15,704 nucleotides of DNA, taken from Hyphomicrobiaceae bacterium UBA4118. GTDB lineage: Bacteria > Pseudomonadota > Alphaproteobacteria > Rhizobiales > Methyloligellaceae. Below are positions 12,930 through 15,704 of the stretch, piece by piece (positions within the stretch are counted from its first letter, which is position 1; each line of letters starts with the position of its first letter). The notes under the pieces are model-generated. The model ran no database searches. It saw only the letters and a program-made list of their open reading frames with translations, and was not told where the DNA came from. The stretch covers positions 1,614 to 17,317 of the forward strand of contig DFXC01000152.1 in NCBI GenBank assembly GCA_002383105.1, read 5' to 3'. The position numbers and the translations under genes were made by a program.

Positions 12930-13567
12930 TCACTGGCTCGCCCAGACGATGCGCGCCATCCAGTCGATGCGGTCAACGGGGAAGACGAGATTGGGGTGGG
13001 CCGGGTTGAAGGAGGCGAGCTCGACCGTCTTGGCCGTGCGCCGCAACAGGATCTTGGCCATCACCTCGCCGTCGGTCGTGCGCAGCACCACGCGGTCGCC
13101 TTTGCGCGGCGCCGAATTGGGCGAGACGATGAGGATATCCCCGTCGCGGTAGGGCGGCTGTATACTGTCGCCGGTGACCTCGAGCGCGTAGGCGTTCTCG
13201 TCGTCGACCTTGGGGAAGCGGATCTGGTCCCAGCCTTGACCGACGGGAAAGCCGCCATCGTCGAAGAAGCCGCCGGCTCCCGCCTGGGTGAGGCCGATCA
13301 GCGGGATGGGCTGGGCCCGGCCCCGCGCGCCGCGGCGGTGACGAGTTGGGTGAAGTCCTCGAAGGTGGCGCCGGTCGCCTCGAGCACCTTGGCGATGCTT
13401 TCGGTGGTGGGCCAGCGGGGGCGGCCTTTGCCGGTGACGCGCTTCGACTTGTTGAACGACGTGGGGTCGAGGCCGGCGCGTTTGGCGAGGCCAGAGGCGG
13501 ACAGGCCATAGCGGCGCGCGAGCGCGTCTATTGCCGACCAAACTCTGGCATGGGTGAGCCTGTTCAC
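12930..13567 (-). pseudogene. XRE/S24-peptidase family repressor, split by a -1 frameshift
   Basis: A LexA/CI-like regulator: DNA-binding N terminus plus a serine-lysine autoprotease C terminus. The first frame, from GTG 13567 with GGAG nine bases upstream, gives the helix-turn-helix (YGLSASGLAKRAGLDPTSFN, KSKRVTGKGRPRWPTTESI, to TQLVTAAARGAG) and then stops at 13298. The second frame gives PIPLIGLTQAGAGGFFDDG, the catalytic serine motif VTGDSIQPPYRDGD, the lysine in DGEVMAKILLR, and ends RIVWASQ at 12930. The join lies in a GC homopolymer tract near 13313-13330. The span is 638 bases, and one added base makes exactly 213 codons, the normal size of about 212 residues. A one-base loss, real or from sequencing, explains everything. 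I see no X-XXY-YYZ slippery heptamer, so programmed frameshifting is unlikely. If intact, it would be a damage-responsive or autoregulated repressor typical of rhizobial chromosomes. Confidence 0.88.
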
Positions 13568-13612
13568 GCGAAGCGGCTCCGTAACCCGAAATGGCGAATC
13601 GCGGAATTTATA

Positions 13613-13624
13613 CCTAGCAATAGG
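13613..13624. promoter_or_regulatory. Candidate operator CCTA-GCAA-TAGG upstream of the S24 repressor gene
   Basis: A four-base inverted repeat with a four-base spacer lies in an AT-rich patch (AATTTATACC...GGAATTATG) 46 bases before the GTG start of the repressor gene. That position would suit autoregulation. The arms are short, so this is tentative. Confidence 0.3.
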
Positions 13625-13643
13625 AATTATGTTGCGCCACGGG

Positions 13644-13678
13644 CTGCCTTATTCAAAGTGAGGCAGTACCTCTGCCTC
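13644..13678 (+). promoter_or_regulatory. Mutually exclusive hairpins in the DUF952-pyrD leader
   Basis: Three segments, CTGCCT (13644-13649), GAGGCAG (13660-13666) and CTGCCTC (13672-13678), mean the middle one can pair with either neighbour but not both. The 2:3 hairpin has seven perfect pairs and a five-base loop and is followed by GTTTCC; the 1:2 hairpin has six pairs. A further CCCC-GAT-GGGG hairpin (13725-13735) lies just before the ribosome site of the gene at 13753. The arrangement recalls an attenuator, but the T-run is poor. Confidence 0.3.
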
Positions 13679-13752
13679 GTTTCCAATCCCCCTTCACCAT
13701 TTTCGGCGCCCGCTTGTTCAGCCTCCCCGATGGGGGCTAAGTAGAAGGAACC

Positions 13753-14103
13753 ATGGATGGGACGATCTACAAGGTCACGAGCCGCGCCGCCCTCGCCGAG
13801 GCAAAGGCCAAGGGCCGCTTCGAAGGCTCGGCCGACGACGCCCGCGACGGCTTCATCCACCTCTCTGCCGCCGATCAGCTGGAAGGCACGCTTGCCGAGC
13901 ACTTTGCCGGGCAGAAGGACCTCATCCTGCTGGCCATAGATAGCGAAAGCCTCGGCGAGCGCCTGCAATGGGAGCCGTCCCGTGGCGGCGCGCTCTTTCC
14001 CCATCTCTACGGCCCGCTCGACCTCAAAGCGCTGCTCTGGGACGAGCCGCTTGAACTTGGGGCCGACGGCCGCCACCGCCTGCCGGCGCGTGTCCTGCCG
14101 TGA
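13753..14103 (+). CDS. DUF952 family protein
   Basis: A 116-residue cytosolic protein of the DUF952 family, of unknown function. The typical opening IYKVTSRAALAEAKAKGRF (residues 5-23) leads to the family hallmark DGFIHLSAADQLEGTLAEHF (about 37-56). LILLAID and LQWEPSRGGALFPHLYGPL (about 76-95) follow, with the conserved W-E and F-P-H-L-Y-G residues. AGAAGGAACC lies just before ATG 13753. Its TGA overlaps the GTG start of pyrD by four bases (GTGA), so the two are translated together. DUF952 genes sit beside pyrD in many rhizobia, which hints at a link to pyrimidine or nucleotide metabolism but does not prove one. Confidence 0.92.
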   Translation: MDGTIYKVTSRAALAEAKAKGRFEGSADDARDGFIHLSAADQLEGTLAEHFAGQKDLILLAIDSESLGERLQWEPSRGGALFPHLYGPLDLKALLWDEPLELGADGRHRLPARVLP

Positions 14104-15173
14104 ATGGGCTGTTCGGGTTGGGCCAAGCCCTGCTCCAGGTGCTCGACCCTGAGCGGGCGCACGATCTTGCCGTCAAGAGCCTTGAGCTTGGGCTTTATCC
14201 CCGGGTGGCTGAGCCGGACGACAAGCGGCTCGCCCAGACCCTGTTCGGTCTCGACTTTCCCAACCCTATCGGCATGGCGGCGGGCTTCGACAAGAACGCG
14301 CGTGTGCCGCGCGAGCTTCTCGCCATGGGTTTCGGCTTCGTCGAGGTGGGCACGCTGACGCCGCGCGCGCAAGGAGGCAACCCGAGCCCGCGTATCTTCC
14401 GCTCAGCTTCGGACCGCGCCATCATCAACCGGCTCGGCTTCAACAATGAGGGACAGGAGGCGGCGCTTGCACGGCTGAAGGCGCGCGCTCCAGGCATTGT
14501 CGGCGTCAATATCGGCGCAGGGCGCGACAGCAAAGACCGCGTCAGTGACTATGTGTCGGGCATCGAGCGCGTGGGCGCGGTGGCGAGCTATTTCACCGTC
14601 AACATCTCCTCGCCCAACACGCCGGGCTTGCGCGATCTCCAGGCGCCTAAGGCGCTCGCGGCGCTTCTGGCCCGCATTCAGACTGCGCGCCAGGCGTTGC
14701 CGAGCAAGCCCGCGCTTCTGGTCAAGCTCGCCCCCGATTTGGCCGAGGCCGATCTTCCCGAGGTGGTCCGCGTGATTCTCTCCCATGGCGCCGACGGCAT
14801 CGTGGTGTCGAACACGACGCTTTCCCGCGAGGGGCTCAAGGATGCGGCTTTTGCGCGCGAAACCGGCGGGCTCTCGGGGCGCCCGCTGCTCACCCGCTCG
14901 ACCCGCATGCTGGCGCAAGTCTATCGGCTGACGGAGGGGACGCTCCCGCTCATCGGCGTGGGCGGCATCGACTCGGGCGAAACGGCGCTTGCCAAGATTG
15001 AAGCGGGCGCCTCGCTTCTCCAGCTCTATACCGGGCTCGTGTTCGAAGGGCCGGGCCTGATTGGCCGCATCAAGCAGACACTGGTGGCGGCGATGGAGAG
15101 GGCGGGGGCCGCCAGCCTGAAGCCCCTGATCGGCACCCGCGCCGACCGCTGGGCCGACACCGGGCTCAAATAG
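14100..15173 (+). CDS. pyrD: Dihydroorotate dehydrogenase (quinone), class 2
   Basis: Oxidises dihydroorotate to orotate, the fourth step of pyrimidine synthesis, passing electrons through FMN to membrane quinone. The 357 residues include the class 2 N-terminal amphipathic helices (about 1-40, GLGQALLQVLDPERAHDLAV) that dock to the inner membrane. FMN and substrate motifs follow: AAGFDKNARVP (60-70), EVGTLTPRAQGGNPSPR (82-98), NRLGFNNEG (110-118), and the active-site NISSPNTPGLRDLQ (168-181) with the catalytic serine at 170 or 171. VSNTT (236-240) and LIGVGGIDSG, then LYTGLVFEGPGL, close the barrel. The start is GTG 14100, overlapping the DUF952 stop as GTGA; no independent ribosome site is needed. 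Length and motifs are all normal. Confidence 0.97.
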   Translation: MNGLFGLGQALLQVLDPERAHDLAVKSLELGLYPRVAEPDDKRLAQTLFGLDFPNPIGMAAGFDKNARVPRELLAMGFGFVEVGTLTPRAQGGNPSPRIFRSASDRAIINRLGFNNEGQEAALARLKARAPGIVGVNIGAGRDSKDRVSDYVSGIERVGAVASYFTVNISSPNTPGLRDLQAPKALAALLARIQTARQALPSKPALLVKLAPDLAEADLPEVVRVILSHGADGIVVSNTTLSREGLKDAAFARETGGLSGRPLLTRSTRMLAQVYRLTEGTLPLIGVGGIDSGETALAKIEAGASLLQLYTGLVFEGPGLIGRIKQTLVAAMERAGAASLKPLIGTRADRWADTGLK

Positions 15174-15185
15174 GTGTGCTTCAAC

Positions 15186-15704
15186 TCACGGCGACCCGAT
15201 ATGCCGAGACGCCAGAATCCGGCTAGTCAGACGCGCAACCTCGTCTAATTTTTCGTCCATGGCAAAATGGCCGGCGTCGAGGATATGAATCTCGGCTTCG
15301 GTCACGTCACGACCATAAGCGGTCGCTCCATCAACGGTGAACGACGTATCGTATTTGCCCCAGAGCACGAGCGTCGGCGGCTGATGCTTGCGCAGATATG
15401 CTTGCCATAGGGGATAGGAGTCTACGTTGGTCCTGTAGTCGTAGAACAGATCGCTTTGAATTGCCGATTCACCTGGACCGGAAAGGAACGCGTATTCATC
15501 GGTCCAGCCGTCCGGATCATAGCGTTGCGGATGCGGGGTGATGCCGAGATGCCGCTGCTTCGTGGCCTCAAGCGACGTGAGGTTGGCACGGAGCTTTTCT
15601 TCGTAGGCGCCGCGATCTCGCCAGTAGGCGCGCCGAGTTTCCCAAAGCGGCCCCAGGCCTTCCTCGTGGGCGACGGCATTCTGGATGACCAGAGCTTGAA
15701 CCCG
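15186..15704 (-). CDS. Alpha/beta hydrolase, C-terminal 172 residues (5' part beyond window)
   Basis: The frame is open from the right edge to TGA 15186, giving 172 residues of an alpha/beta-hydrolase-fold enzyme of the epoxide hydrolase/haloalkane dehalogenase-like group. The cap region is seen in WETRRAYWRDRGAYEEKLR, LGITPHPQRYDPDGWTDEY and LFYDYRTNVDSYPLWQAYL. Then come the acid-strand motif PTLVLWGKYD, whose aspartate is probably the triad acid, and the catalytic-histidine motif ILDAGHFAMDE. The nucleophile elbow would lie upstream, outside the window, so the exact reaction cannot be told. The gene is convergent with pyrD, only 12 bases away, with no clear terminator between. Its AT-richer codons (GAT, AAA, TTA) differ slightly from its neighbours and may reflect a more recent arrival. 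Confidence 0.88.
   Translation of the reverse strand, partial: RVQALVIQNAVAHEEGLGPLWETRRAYWRDRGAYEEKLRANLTSLEATKQRHLGITPHPQRYDPDGWTDEYAFLSGPGESAIQSDLFYDYRTNVDSYPLWQAYLRKHQPPTLVLWGKYDTSFTVDGATAYGRDVTEAEIHILDAGHFAMDEKLDEVARLTSRILASRHIGSP

Noticed and set aside
13298..13330. Programmed -1 ribosomal frameshifting in the S24 repressor
   Set aside because: No X-XXY-YYZ heptamer is in the required phase, and this family is normally encoded in one frame; a lost base in a GC tract is simpler.
1..15704. A new multi-gene defence, mobile or biosynthetic system
   Set aside because: I found no integrase, transposase, toxin-antitoxin pair, restriction gene, retron, NRPS/PKS or tRNA-linked island edges; the genes form unrelated short units.

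Overview
The window looks like ordinary chromosome from a GC-rich alphaproteobacterium of the order Hyphomicrobiales (Rhizobiales), probably near the Bradyrhizobium/Xanthobacter side. The grounds are a class I lysyl-tRNA synthetase, a DUF952-pyrD gene pair, an S24-peptidase repressor of the usual rhizobial type, strong GC3 in the genes, and two families of palindromic intergenic repeat that I recall as abundant in Bradyrhizobium-like genomes. No taxonomic search was possible, so this is inference.

Layout. 1-2077 (minus strand): a sterol desaturase/fatty acid hydroxylase cut by the left edge, an SMR efflux gene with an internal deletion, and an aldo/keto reductase. 2211-4036 (minus): an HdeD-family membrane protein and a NodD-type LysR regulator whose terminator is part of a dispersed repeat. 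4145-4372 (plus): the first codons of a Rossmann-fold oxidoreductase, divergent from the LysR gene and truncated. 4373-4693 holds no gene but has a cluster of small hairpins. 4694-7527 (plus): a YdhS-like FAD/NAD(P)-binding protein and an exported protein of unknown function. 7549-8345 (minus): a YqjD/ElaB-like membrane-anchored small protein and a TerB-like protein. 8554-10684 (plus): lysK and a small exported protein, followed by two tandem terminators. 10817-10979: remains of a small ORF. 11020-12415 (minus): an LprI-like exported protein and a membrane-anchored nuclease-fold protein with altered active site, separated by a composite palindromic repeat. 12536-13567 (minus): a broken cyanovirin-N-like gene and a frameshifted S24 repressor. 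13753-15173 (plus): a DUF952 protein overlapping pyrD. 15186 to the right edge (minus): the C-terminal part of an alpha/beta hydrolase.

How the genes relate. Most are unrelated housekeeping, stress or envelope genes in short units; only DUF952-pyrD is clearly coupled. I see no phage, integrase, transposase, CRISPR array, rRNA or tRNA, and no multi-gene defence or biosynthetic system. The most notable property is the number of damaged ORFs (SMR, oxidoreductase, small ORF, cyanovirin-like gene, S24 repressor) in under 16 kb. That suggests either real gene decay or indel errors in the assembly. The more interesting leads are the orphaned LysR with its intact T-N11-A site, the CtrA-like palindrome before the unknown exported protein, the nuclease-fold pseudoenzyme, the repeat-encoded basic tail of LysK, and the competing hairpins in the DUF952-pyrD leader.
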